From the NCBI GenBank assembly GCA_033297205.1, contig MU859078.1, positions 186,001 to 250,000 on the forward strand: 64,000 nt of DNA. Direction: 5' to 3'. This stretch comes from Pseudoneurospora amorphoporcata (lineage: Eukaryota > Ascomycota > Sordariomycetes > Sordariales > Sordariaceae). Shown here piece by piece: positions 11,001 to 22,096 of the stretch. Within the stretch, counting starts at the first letter, position 1; the number at the start of each line of letters is the position of its first letter. Below the pieces are notes generated by a model. That model ran no database searches. It saw only the letters and a list, made by a program, of their open reading frames with translations, and was not told the DNA's origin. The position numbers and the translations under genes were made by a program.

Positions 11001-13000
11001 TATTACAACCGGTGTGATTTTGGATGTGTATATTGAATGGGTATGCAAGTACTTACAAAGCGTTGTCTCGGGATGCGACTTCATAGCGGTCTAGAATAGT
11101 TGGCCATTGATTTCTCTATTATGGCGTTGCCGTTTGTTTTTTTCCTGTCAGATGGCTTCCGGCCATGCATCTTTGTCTGAGACAACGGGTACTGTTGAAG
11201 TTGGGTCTGTCCCCCTTTCCCTATTGTCCACCAACAGCAAAGCACAACTATTCTCAGGGTTCTTCGTTGTTTGTATGTAGTTCCTGCATCTTGACAGCAG
11301 CACTTGGTGGTGCGAATACGCTTATTGGGTGACATGTTACATTCACATCAAGTTTGGTATGCTTATACATACGGTAAGGCTGCTATCGGGAGGATACCCG
11401 TCCATTGAGTCGTCGTGGTCCAGATGACGGTGTATACACCTTTACGTGTTGAAGTAGATGGCTGCATAGAATATCAGTTGTACGACCAGCATATCGTGTC
11501 CCTACACATGTAAGGACTCGGACCAAGGTCGATGTGCTTGGAGTCCAGAACCACCAGACTGATATTCGGAGCATACCATGCCCTGTCGATTGAGAGAATC
11601 TTCGGCATAGGAATAAGCCGTGTTGGTAGACCTAACCTGTCCTAACTCCACTTAGGCTCGGAAGGATTCGTGACGAGTAGGTGCAAGTGAGCTTTCTTGC
11701 TGATGCATCTGTACCCAAATTGAAAGATTCCAGGGCGACGAATGGGAGCAGGGTAAGGGTTGACGGGCCGGGAAGAAACTCGGTTGATTCCTTATCGTGA
11801 CTCTATGCACCATGGAAAACTTCCCCTCCTTTTCCTCCAAGAACGCCTTGGAACCGGAATTTTGATGGGCCACCAGTCCCCGTTCCAGTTCATGGGTCTG
11901 AGGCTGTAGGGTGAGAGAGCCGAATATTGTATTCTGCATTTTTTGATGCAGAGTAGAGTACTCATGTGCCCAGAAAACATGTGCCTTACAGCAAAGACGC
12001 GCAGAGTGTATGATAGGCAGGTGGATAAGTACGGTTGCGGTGTTGTAAAGTGTCAGTGAATCTGTTGGCCACTGTCTCAACGTGTAGCACATAGTAAAGT
12101 GTCATGTAGGTAGCAATTCGGACCCGAGCTTCGATGTCACAAACTTATCGCCGTGCTACATTTCCCTCGGGAACGAGGCCATCGGAGAGGCGTTCGTTCG
12201 ATACTACCGGCCAGGGCGATAGCTGGGGATCTGATAGCGTGCTTTTTGGTCTTTGGTCAAGAGACGGGAATGGAAACCCATCCGAATGGACTCCCAGAGC
12301 TTCGAGTTGAGAGGGTGTCGACTGAGGATCCCGTTCCGGGGTCCACACCCTGACCGGTTGCTTTAGCCCTGCGTCGCTATGCATAATCGTATCTTGTCGG
12401 TGAAGAAGCTGTCTGAAGTCGAGGCATATGAAAGATTTCTTTCTCGTAGCTTCTCAACATTTGAGTATCATGGCGGATTCGGCAGTTAAAATTTTTCTTC
12501 CCCTTTTCATCCGTATGGTTGTCAGCAAGAGCTTATGGGAAAGATGGGGATCCTCCGGAGAGGCTAATACTGTGCAGTGTTTAGTCTGCTTTAACCTACC
12601 TTAGTGCCATGCCGCCCAGGGGTTCGGGATTTAGGCGAGTCGGCGAAGGCAAAGAACGTAGCGATGGAAAAGTATCATTTCGACGTAAGTTTCTGCATTC
12701 CACGACGCCAGGATTGTTGGGTTTCGAAACACGTTGAACTTTGAGCGGATTTGCTGACGACGGACCGGAAGACAGTTAGCAGTTGTGAGCACTATCCCCT
12801 GCATTTACCCTACATTTTCTGCCAGCAAGCCTCGGGTGTTTTGGATAGACATAACAAGGACGACGATAAGGCCCGTTTCGTTAGTTGCTGGGCCTGGCCG
12901 CATGAGAAAATCCTCGCTCGGGCATGATTTCGTGATGCGGGGTTTTCTTCCCTGCCGCCCTGGAGGTCCATCTTCTCCTTGAACTGTTAGTAGTACCGGG
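8033..13000. other. gene-poor region, part 1
   Basis: No credible coding sequence was seen on either strand. All open frames are short, lack domains, lack splice support and overlap antisense frames. Base composition is mixed, not extremely A+T-rich, so it does not look like heavily RIP-mutated transposon sequence. A purine-rich microsatellite lies at 8826-8872 (GGAGTAGGA-like units). No tRNA or 5S rRNA gene was recognised by eye. Confidence 0.45.
8826..8872. repeat. GGA/GTA purine-rich microsatellite
   Basis: This is an imperfect run of AGGAGG and AGGAGTAGG units, purine-only except for the T in each GTA. It lies in a region without a gene. Confidence 0.6.
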
Positions 13001-14276
13001 CCTAGAATAGGTTTCCCTTCTCACCTTTCCCTCCTTGGCCTTAGGCTTCGTTAATTCATCGAATATTCCAGGCCAGTGTTGTTGATGGGATACATCCCGC
13101 AACCGCATATTCGTCAGTTAAAAGGAGTCTGAGAGATGACACTCGAGAAAATCACGGGCATAACTTAGCGAGGAACTTGAAAGGGATCACGCCAAGTTTT
13201 GAGAAAGTCGAGTGAAACCCTCTTTTCTCCTTGGCACACAATAACCCGTAGTTCCTTCTAGTTTACCAGTGTCACCTGATCTGAGCTCTCAAGTTGGCAA
13301 GAGCTTGCCTCCTGTGCCACATCGGCTAAGAAGGAAATCCAGCATATCAAGAAGGTGGCAGCCGTGCCGGGCAAGAGCTCCCGGGAGCTTCATGCCGTGT
13401 GTTCAAACAGAAAGAACCACATGGACGTCCCGGTGACCGGCCCGTACGGCTCCGTCGGCGGAAGTCCCATTCACTTATCCCGTCTTCTCCCGTTGTCCCC
13501 CCGTCCGGATACTCTCATGTCCTCGTCTCCCCAGGGTTGCTGCAGCACGCGGACGAACGGGCAGAAGCAATTCACACCCAGTCGAACTCCCATGCTCTGC
13601 CCAGACGGTCGGTGGTCACATAGCACCCACATGCTCTCTCGATATAGCGCACATGCGTGTTACGCACGACAACAAGGCGACAGTTTCCGCGAAAGCAGAT
13701 CCCTAATGTCGTTCTCTGCCAGTGAGTCCAGTGAGTTCATGTTCTGAGCCCAAGCCAGGCAGTAAGACAGTCCTGCTTCTGCGTCGTCTTGCCCCTGCTG
13801 TACTGACTCGCAAAGACTTGTCGATGATGTTCTTGAAGATAGCATTGTGGTAGCGCAGAACCAAGACGTCGTAGCGTCACCTACTGCTACCTCAGCTAGT
13901 CGTGCCTAGTTTAGTCCAGCTGTATGCGGTCCGATGTGGCATGCATGCATGAAGCAGGTCGTCGCGGTCTCATCATCTAAGTAGTGGCAAGGCGGTGAAG
14001 GAGCGGTGATAGAAAGGGAGTGCAAGCTGGCAATCGGTTAGGGATTGCGTGGTTAGTTTGCTTTGCTGTTGTACCTTGTTGGTCAGAACGGCTCAAGTTC
14101 ACAAAGGGGTGAACGGGAATGGTAAATCGGTGTGGTGTAGTATTCTAGACCAATCATATTAAGAGTCAAGACAGCACGGTGGGGCACAAGACACAGCTCG
14201 ACGTGTCTGCATGGACACCGATATGTACCTCTCTGCTGTTTTTGGAACATGATAAGTTTTTCCATTGCCTTTTGTA

Positions 14277-14278
<2 letters not shown>

Positions 14279-14319
<41 letters not shown>
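14279..14319. repeat. homopolymer T run (41 T)
   Basis: An uninterrupted tract of about 41 T. It could be an expanded poly(T) tract or the poly(A) end of an inserted retroelement copy read from the minus strand. No target-site duplication or element body was recognised. Length in an assembly may be imprecise. Confidence 0.85.
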
Positions 14320-16608
14320 CATTTCTAATTCTTGGTTTTCTTCTTTCTTCCTTCTCTGCTTTACCGTCATCACAATGTCCTATTCCTTGCCTAGGGGTAG
14401 TTTTGCGCGTTACCATGAGAGCGAAAGTTTCAACCTAGGGTATTATGGACATGTAGTGAAGACGGTGCTAAGTCCATGATGTGATGCACCGCAGTGGTGG
14501 GTGGACATCGGGATGGTACTTGAGCCTGCCGTTCGGTACCGGTACCTCGACGGAGAACTGCGGAGCTGCTCTCGGGAGGTCGGCCCTGACTTTCAACTCC
14601 CTTGGCCTCAACATCCGGGCTTCATTCCGTAACTTAAACGAAAAAGAAATTTCTACCATTTGGGATACCAAGCATCACCCAACAGACTTTTTATAGTAAT
14701 GTTACAGCCGAGTTCTCATCGAAACGCAAATGTCGCATCGATCCTCCACTGTCCGACCTGCCGTCCCGTCGGGCTGGGCCGGATAGCCTTGGCAACATGA
14801 ACGTCAGACGAGGTTCGAAACAGACCTGACCCGCACCACCAGGCGCACTACCGACAGGCAGGACAGGCCGGGCCCGGCAAAATCGAGGCACGTAACTAAC
14901 ACATCCAGGCACGCTGCCCTGATTCCCCGAGAACGCCTGGCGTTTCCAGACCGGCGATGACGAGAGTGCAACTCCAATCTACCCCGAGAACTTGCACGGC
15001 AGGGTGCAATGCAGAATGAGCGGGGCGACGCACTAACGTTTTTTTCCAATCTTCATCCTCGGTCAGTTTCACATTGTCACTTTGGGACAAGGCAAGGAAG
15101 GAAAGGCCCGAGTCCGCTCCTTCGATCACGGTTCCATAACGGCCCAATCCTTTCCCTTTACTGCAGTAACTCCCGGGTGACCAGCATGGTGAGAGTGATG
15201 AGCACTTAGTCCATCGTCACGCCGGTCATCACCATCCCGTTACGGTGCTACTGCCCCGGGTAGGGCAGGGCTTCGATGGGGAGAATTTCGCTTCCATGAG
15301 AACTTCCATGGGCATCTGCAATCCCGGGCAGCAACTTGTTCCGTCAGCCCCATATGTATCCCCGGCCAGGGCATCTCCCCGGCCATCTCCCTGGCCAGTC
15401 GCCCATGTGGAAGTGGAAGTGAGATCCTGTCCACTCACTACTCAAAGGCAGGCAGACCGCGGGAGCCCGAGGAGCGACAGGCCGAGGATCAGAGAACTGT
15501 GGACTGTGGACTGTGGACAAGGAATCGAACTGAACAAAAAAAAAAAGTGTTTCTGGTGCATCGCCGGACGAAGGGCATTGCTCGCCGGGTCGTCCATAGG
15601 TGCAGGTGCTTCAAGCTTCATCCGACACACAAACACGTTCTCAGATCTCCTAGCTTTCACCTCTCCAGCCATGAGCTTAGATTGTACGAGGATATCCTAC
15701 TCTACCCACATGGTCTGTCAACTATGCTGCGCTGTACGAGAATAAATACCTTTGTCAGCTACTCCAGCACACGGATCTTCTTCCATGTGGGAGGACAATA
15801 GGATACAGCGCTTACATCGATTCCATATGGGCGGGAACTGGTGCAGTGATGCTGCTCGAGGGCCAACCAATCACCATGCGATGTTTTCATTTCAAACCAA
15901 AACATAAGGTACGGAGATGACTCGTCACCAATGTTTCAAGGCCAGTGGAGCCTCTAAATGTTGGACTTGCACTCTGTCAAGCTGGTTTCCACACCATCAC
16001 CTCAACTGTGTCATTCGTGATCAGGACGGAATGGACACAGTATGGTTTCATGGTCAGAAAAGAAGAAAAACCAACATCGATCATGACACACGCAAGGTAC
16101 AGGCACATACTTATTGGAAGAGCTATTGATATTCCATGCCAGGCGAGCGTGGCATGAGACATGTGCTCTGGGGACGATGTGGGGATCGGTCAGGACTTCA
16201 GGTACCTGTAAACTCTCTGTAAGGACGGGTCCCGAGAACACTAGAGGTACCTACCTACAGATACGCTTGTTGTAGTGTATACCACGACAGTAGGTATCTC
16301 CATGGCCCGGACGTAGGGAGGTAGGATACCGTACCTATGTCGAACTGATATTCAGGTTTTTATATGTGATACAAGCCCCAGATTTCGATGCTGCCAAACC
16401 AAGAGCGAAACAGGTTCACAATGGAAGTCAAATATGATGTCTTGATCCAGCCAAAGACCGTGACACCTTGACGCCGACTTTTCGGAGGGGCCTGGGCCAA
16501 CCTCCCCATTGCGGTCCATTGCCCTTGTCAGAACCGCTTTGAGGCTTCTCATTGGCTGATCTTTGAGGCACCTCCGCTTTAGCTCGAAGGCGATGTTGCT
16601 GTGGGCGT

Positions 16609-16626
16609 GTGTGTGTGTGTGTGTGG
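16609..16626. repeat. (GT)n microsatellite
   Basis: A run of about nine GT dinucleotides in non-coding sequence. Confidence 0.85.
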
Positions 16627-16751
16627 AGAAGCCCTCCACTTGTCTCCGGGGACGGGACTCGCACTGCAGCTTTGTGGAGACAACCACTGTCACCAACATG
16701 GCGAGAGTCGTATACAGCTTCTTTCCAACGACAATGAAAGCAAGTCGTACC

Positions 16752-16771
16752 TACCTACCTTACGGTAGGTA
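16752..16771. repeat. TACC-type inverted repeat
   Basis: TACCTACC and GGTAGGTA face each other with a 4-nt spacer (TTAC), giving an 8-bp-arm hairpin. It is the clearest local example of the TACC/GGTA motif scattered through the non-coding parts of the window. Confidence 0.6.
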
Positions 16772-17100
16772 TCGCAAACGACAAACCACATGTGCCTTCC
16801 ATTGTGTTAAAATGCTGTAAAGAACAGAGGGTTTGCACTATCGGGCGTCTAAAAGCCAACCAGTGGTAGCACCTCTGATTCTGTAGGTATCTGGTCGTCG
16901 GGTCAATGTTCAATGGCGGGGAGGTAAGTTGTATGGGCCCTGTCATTGAAAGAAACAAACCCGGTTCCCGTCCTTCCATCATATTGGTGCACTACATGAG
17001 CAGCTGTTTAATATTGTACCTTAGCTCTAGAACGGTACCATGTGTATACCTCAGGGCCTCCACTCCATGCACCGGCCAGGACGACCGAGGATCCTCTCTA

Positions 17101-18790
17101 GACTCTAGGTACCTTAGCTCAACCCAAGAAGGACCTCGACCCCTCCATCGTCCCGTTTGTGAGGTGGTGCATGGCATGGTATGTATGATGGTATCCGTCC
17201 GCCGTCCCGTGTCTTCTTTCGTCTGAAAGCTGTTGCGGCTTTCTACCGGACTTTCATCTCTCCCCAACAACCTCACCTCTTTTTTCAACTTCCATCTTGC
17301 ATCTCACCACGCTCGTTTTCGTTCTGGGTTTCCCCTCTCATCCCTTCCCCTCCTCGTCCCCTTCCCCCGGGCCCTCTGCCACCATCTCCATAGGGCTGCC
17401 CTAAAACCTGTCCTTGATCTCCCGCTGTGCATCTTGTGTGCTTCGGGTACACTACGTACTAGAGTACGTACAGTACAACTTCCTCTGTGTAGTGTACCTC
17501 TACTAGGCTTGCATCCCGTTCGGATCCACGAATCCTGGCCTCTCGAGCTTTCTCTTTTTGGCAACCACGATCCAGCCGATAGAACGCCGCAGTGGTCCTG
17601 CCTCTACTCAGTCGCACCTGCCCTGACCATACAAAGTGGAAGTGGCTGGAAGTGGCCCGACTTAGAAATCCACAGGCTTCTCCAGGTTATCGACGGTTCA
17701 AGCGGGGGCTTCCAGGGCTCTCGATATCAAAAGTTCAGTTAAACCAGGCGGCTGCCTCTCAGCTGGACATTCCTCAGCAGCAACGACATCTCTTGACTCG
17801 GATCGGCCCCAGATCCTTCAAGTGGCAAAAGCCGCTCCGCCAACCCCGTCACCTGCTCCTGCCTGCGGCGCTGCCCCACCATCATCTACACAGGGCCGCC
17901 GACTCGATCGAGGCACTTCTTTCTCTTATTACAGTACTTTTACTGGCAAGTGGAAGTCGACGGGAACTTGAACCGTCACGCACCTGCTAAGAGACCTTGG
18001 TTACCATCCCATCCGACGACATCCCATCGACCCAAAAGCGTACCGTGACCCGACAGCAGCGGGACACCTAAGAGTGGTCTCGAGGGTTCACCCAGAGACA
18101 CGCACGCGCACACGCAGCGCGCGATAGTGGGCGAGTACGGCATCTCATCTACATCGTGCCGTGTCTCATATACACTCCCGCCGACCCTGCTACGCCATCA
18201 CCCCGGCAGCCGCCTGCAGCTTCTTCTCCTCCTACCCTAACGTTACCATCTGCCTCGCCATCTTTCGGGTTTCCTTGGCCTTTTTCAGGCTCGGTCCTCT
18301 ATTCAAAACACACGCTCGCTTCTTCTGCCGCCGTCCACATTTAGTTTGCCAGTTCGGTTGCAGTTTGCCGTCACTGCGCGCAGCCGGAACCTCGACCGCA
18401 ACGTCCACTTCAACCCGACCGAGACCACCACTCACAAACCGGCAAGGATAGCTTTGAGGGTCCCGAGGGTCATGATCTGGCGGCCTTGCCTCTGCCTCGT
18501 CGTCTTCTCCTCTTCTTTCTAAATCCTGTCTCTTCCTGTATGTTCGCTCCCGTCAAGCATTGCCCGGGCTCGTCGAGCTAGCATGCAGTGCCACCTTCTG
18601 ACCATTCACCTGCTCTGCCTTTCCATCCCCTGACCTCCCAAAAGAGGTATTCCTTGCCTCCCCACCTTGGATACTACATCTCTTCTCTCAACCTCATCCT
18701 TTATTTCTTTCTCACCTCCCCCCACATCCTCTTGCTCAACCACCCTACCTACCGACTCTCTTCTAACCCTCCGTCTTGTGCAGGCCCAAT
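17101..18790. other. probable promoter and leader of the ABC transporter gene
   Basis: No coding sequence was supported. Pyrimidine-rich sequence from about 17230 to 17390 and again from 18140 to 18780 resembles fungal promoter and leader sequence. The segment TCTTGTGCAG just before the start ATG at 18791 resembles a 3' splice site, so a leader intron is possible. Two nested inverted repeats lie at 17446-17498. Confidence 0.45.
17446..17498. repeat. nested inverted repeats
   Basis: GGTACACTAC at 17446-17455 is mirrored by GTAGTGTACC at 17489-17498. Inside lies ACGTACT/AGTACGT (17454-17469) with a 2-nt spacer. The two hairpins share bases, so they are mutually exclusive foldings. Function is unknown. 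The position is upstream of the ABC transporter gene. Confidence 0.5.
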
Positions 18791-21700
18791 ATGGACGCAC
18801 TCAAGGATGGACGAGGCTCTCAGCCCAGCCTCGCCGAAGTCGTCTTTAGGAACTCTCAGCTATGCTATCCAGTCGTTCTACTATTCGCCTTCATCATCTC
18901 AGCCGGCATCCATAGCATCGTAACTTCCAAGACCGAGGAGGAAGTGGTTGCCCCTACCGTCAAGGGCCCCGGCGGCAAACCTCTACCCTTTACCAAGCGA
19001 AGGCGCGAGCATCACGACACTCAAGCACCCTTTGTTCACAACGGCGACGTTGCCAAGACCGTGTTTCAGTACCTCTCGGCCGGCCTTGTACTATCATTTG
19101 TTGCCAACGGTGCTGCTATCGCCCTTCGTGCCTTGTCAGCTCGCGGGGTGAAAGGGGAGGTGGGCGATTGGTGGTGCGATGAACAGCGCATAGTAAGTCA
19201 TTCCCACTTCCAAGTATCTGGTCCTTATGGGCCGTCCAACTATTGGCTTGATATACTTACAACTCCGCTCAAAGGTCTACGTTGCTGGGTCGGCTTTCTT
19301 TTACGTATACGTTCTCATCACCTTGTTTGACTGGGAAAACAGCCCGAATATTGTCCACTTCATCACATGGGTTCTCGGCCTCGGCGGCGAACTTGTCGTC
19401 CTGATATCATTTACTCTCATTGTTACCGGGAGCCACTACTCCAACCTTGGCGCTCAGGACCCGATACTGAAACTCGCCAATGGCCCGGACGGTTGGGACC
19501 TCGTGGATCTCAGCATTGGTGCCGTCCGTATTCTACTCATAACGATTATGGTATTCACCTATGCGGCTCTTACGACCAGGAAGTGTATCAAGGAGAAACA
19601 GCGATACGACGAAGAAGCAAGCCACTCCGACAGTCACGAGTCAAGTCCTTTGCTTAACGGAAATCACCCAAATTATCAGACCGGCTCCAACAGATGCAAT
19701 GATCGCAGACTTCCACGGACCGGCTCTGGTTTTGCGAGCGGCAATGGCGCCGGGCAAGCGGGTTGTCAACAGCGTGATGCGGAGGCGGCATTCTATCGAC
19801 CTGAGAAACTCCCTCACAAGACCTGGTTCGAATACTGCCGCGGCTACTCGGTCTTCTTCCCATATCTCTGGCCAGCAAATTCCCTAAAGCTCAAGGGCAT
19901 CATACTCGTGTGTTTTGTTTTGGTTGTCTTCCAGCGCCTTGTCAACATTGCGGTCCCCGCTCAGATGGGCAAGGTTACGGACTCATTAGAGCCGAAGGAC
20001 GGTGTTTTCACAATGCCGTGGATTCAGGTTGGACTCCTGGTACTATACAAGCTGCTTCAAGGGCCTTCTGGATTGCTTGGATCTCTTAGGTCAATCCTCT
20101 GGATTCCTGTATCGCAGCATACTTATCGAGCATTGACGACAGCTGCGTTTGAGCATGTGCATTCCTTGTCACTGGATTTTCACCTTGGCAAACGCACTGG
20201 AGAGGTCCTTTCGGCCCTCAACAAGGGGGCCTCTATCAATCAGTTCCTGGAGCAGACTACTTTCCAAGTGGTTCCCATGCTTGTCGACCTTTTCATTGCC
20301 ATCATCTTCTTTTACGTCAAGTTCGGGCCGATGTACGCCTTATTCGTCTCGGTTATCACCTTCTACTATTTGTATTTGACGATCCGCATGGCGTCTACTA
20401 GGGCGGACCAGCGACGCGATATGGTCAATGCGGATAGAGAGGAAGAGGCAGTCAAGAACGATTCGATTACGTCATACGAAACGGTCAAATACTTCAACGC
20501 CGAGAAGTACGAGTTTGCGCGCTACCGCAATGCGATTCTCAACTTCCAGGCAGCTGAGGCCAAGGTAACCTGGGGCATGAATCACATGAACATGTGCCAG
20601 TCCATGGTTTTCATGTGCGGCTTTCTTGTCATCATGATGACCTGCGCGTATCAGGTTAGCCAAGGCACCCGGACCCTGGGCGAGTTTGTGTCGTTGATGA
20701 CCTACCTCGGCCAGCTACAAGGACCGCTCAACTTCTTTGGTACTTTCTACCGGACCATCCAGCAAGCCATGATTTCTGGAGAGAGACTCCTCGAACTGTT
20801 CAAAATCCAACCTTCCGTCATTGACGGTCCCGAAGTCGTTGACTTGGCGCGCTGCAGCGGCCACCTGAAATGGAACAACGTCGGGTTCTCGTATGACAAG
20901 CGCAGGCCTGCACTCCATGACTTGTCTTTCGAGTGCAAACCCGGAACTACCACCGCTTTTGTCGGCGAGTCTGGAGGCGGAAAGTCTACCGTGTTCCGTT
21001 TGATGTTCCGGTATTACAACTGCCATGAGGGAAGCATTCAGATGGACGGCCATGACGTGAAAGACTTGACCATCGACTCCGTCCGCCGATTCATCGGTGT
21101 TGTACCGCAAGATACTATCTTGTTCAACGAAACCCTGATGTACAACCTGAAGTATGCGAACCCGAACGCGACAGACGAAGATGTGTATGATGCTTGCCGG
21201 GCCGCTGCTATTCACGACCGCATCCTGAGTTTCCCGGACGGCTACGCCACCAAAGTTGGCGAGCGTGGTCTTCGCTTGAGCGGCGGTGAGAAGCAACGTG
21301 TCGCTATCGCACGTACAATCTTGAAGAACCCTCAAATCATTATGTTGGACGAGGCCACGTCGGCCTTGGATGGCGAGACGGAGCAGAAGATCCAGAACAA
21401 GCTTATCAGCGGCAATTTTGGCAAGGACCGTACGCTCCTGATCATTGCGTAAGTGCCACCTCTCCTAACAATCCTTTAATCTTTGCTAACAAAACATGTT
21501 CCTACAGGCATCGATTGTCAACTATCACGCATGCGGATCAAATCATCGTCCTTCACGCTGGCACAATGGTTGAAAAAGGCACACATGAGGAGCTCCTGGC
21601 TCTAAACGGCCGCTATGCTTCCATGTGGGAGAAGCATTGCCGTGCTGAGCGCGCCGCAGAGCACGCTTTAAAAGCAACTCTGAAGGCCCAGAAATTGTTG

Positions 21701-22096
21701 AGTCGAGCCAACCTCTCACGAGACGACGATCACTCGGATGACTGCGACAGCATGGTCTCATCTGCTATTCTGCAGACGGGGCTGAAAAGCCCATCCGTTG
21801 GTTCCTCAACGCCGGACAACGTGTCAGACACCACTTCTCACAGGGGTACTAGCTCACATTCGGATGATGACAGCAGCGCTTCCGTCAGTGGATCAGAGGG
21901 AACTCTGCATGACGAAGCTAGCGATGATTCCCATGGTGAGGATAACCACAACAATACCTACGACCCGCGAACAGCGGCGATACAGCCAATTGCTGGACGA
22001 AGAGACGATGGCCAACCGCTATCAGCCTCATATGCCTCGCGTTCGAGGCTGTCCTCAAGTCACACTTTGCCACCAAGAGTACGAGCCAGCACATGA
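18791..22096 (+). CDS. hmt1: Hmt1-like vacuolar ABC half-transporter (ABCB family)
   Basis: Three exons: 18791-19192, 19275-21448 and 21508-22096 (1054 aa). Intron 1 (82 nt) has donor GTAAGT and acceptor AAAG. Intron 2 (59 nt) has donor GTAAGT, branch CTAAC and acceptor CTACAG. The order is an N-terminal hydrophobic domain with several membrane segments (about 1-290), a six-helix ABC membrane domain (about 340-620), then one nucleotide-binding domain. Walker A is GESGGGKST at 698-706, the signature LSGGEKQR at 802-809 and Walker B IIMLDEATSALD at about 823-834, followed by the H-loop HRLST. One half-molecule with an extra N-terminal membrane domain is the pattern of fission-yeast Hmt1, a vacuolar transporter for heavy-metal tolerance. 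Atm1 lacks that extra domain. A Ser/Asp-rich tail of about 190 residues follows. ATG 18791 was preferred to 18776, which overlaps a splice-like site. Confidence 0.85.

Larger units (their letters stand above)
13001..17100. other. gene-poor region, part 2
   Basis: No credible coding sequence was seen. The region holds a 41-T run (14279-14319), a triple ACTGTGG repeat near 15498, a (GT)n run near 16609-16626 and many TACCTACC/GGTAGGTA motifs between 16220 and 17110. It may be regulatory or simply unconstrained spacer. Confidence 0.45.

Noticed and set aside
14800..14835. TTCGAAAC resembling a tRNA B box
   Set aside because: No matching A box, acceptor stem or cloverleaf could be drawn around it. 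No tRNA was found elsewhere by eye either.
18776..18790. Upstream ATG of the ABC transporter frame
   Set aside because: The sequence between the two ATGs includes a GTGCAG splice-acceptor-like site, and the next ATG at 18791 starts a more natural N-terminus (MDALKDG).
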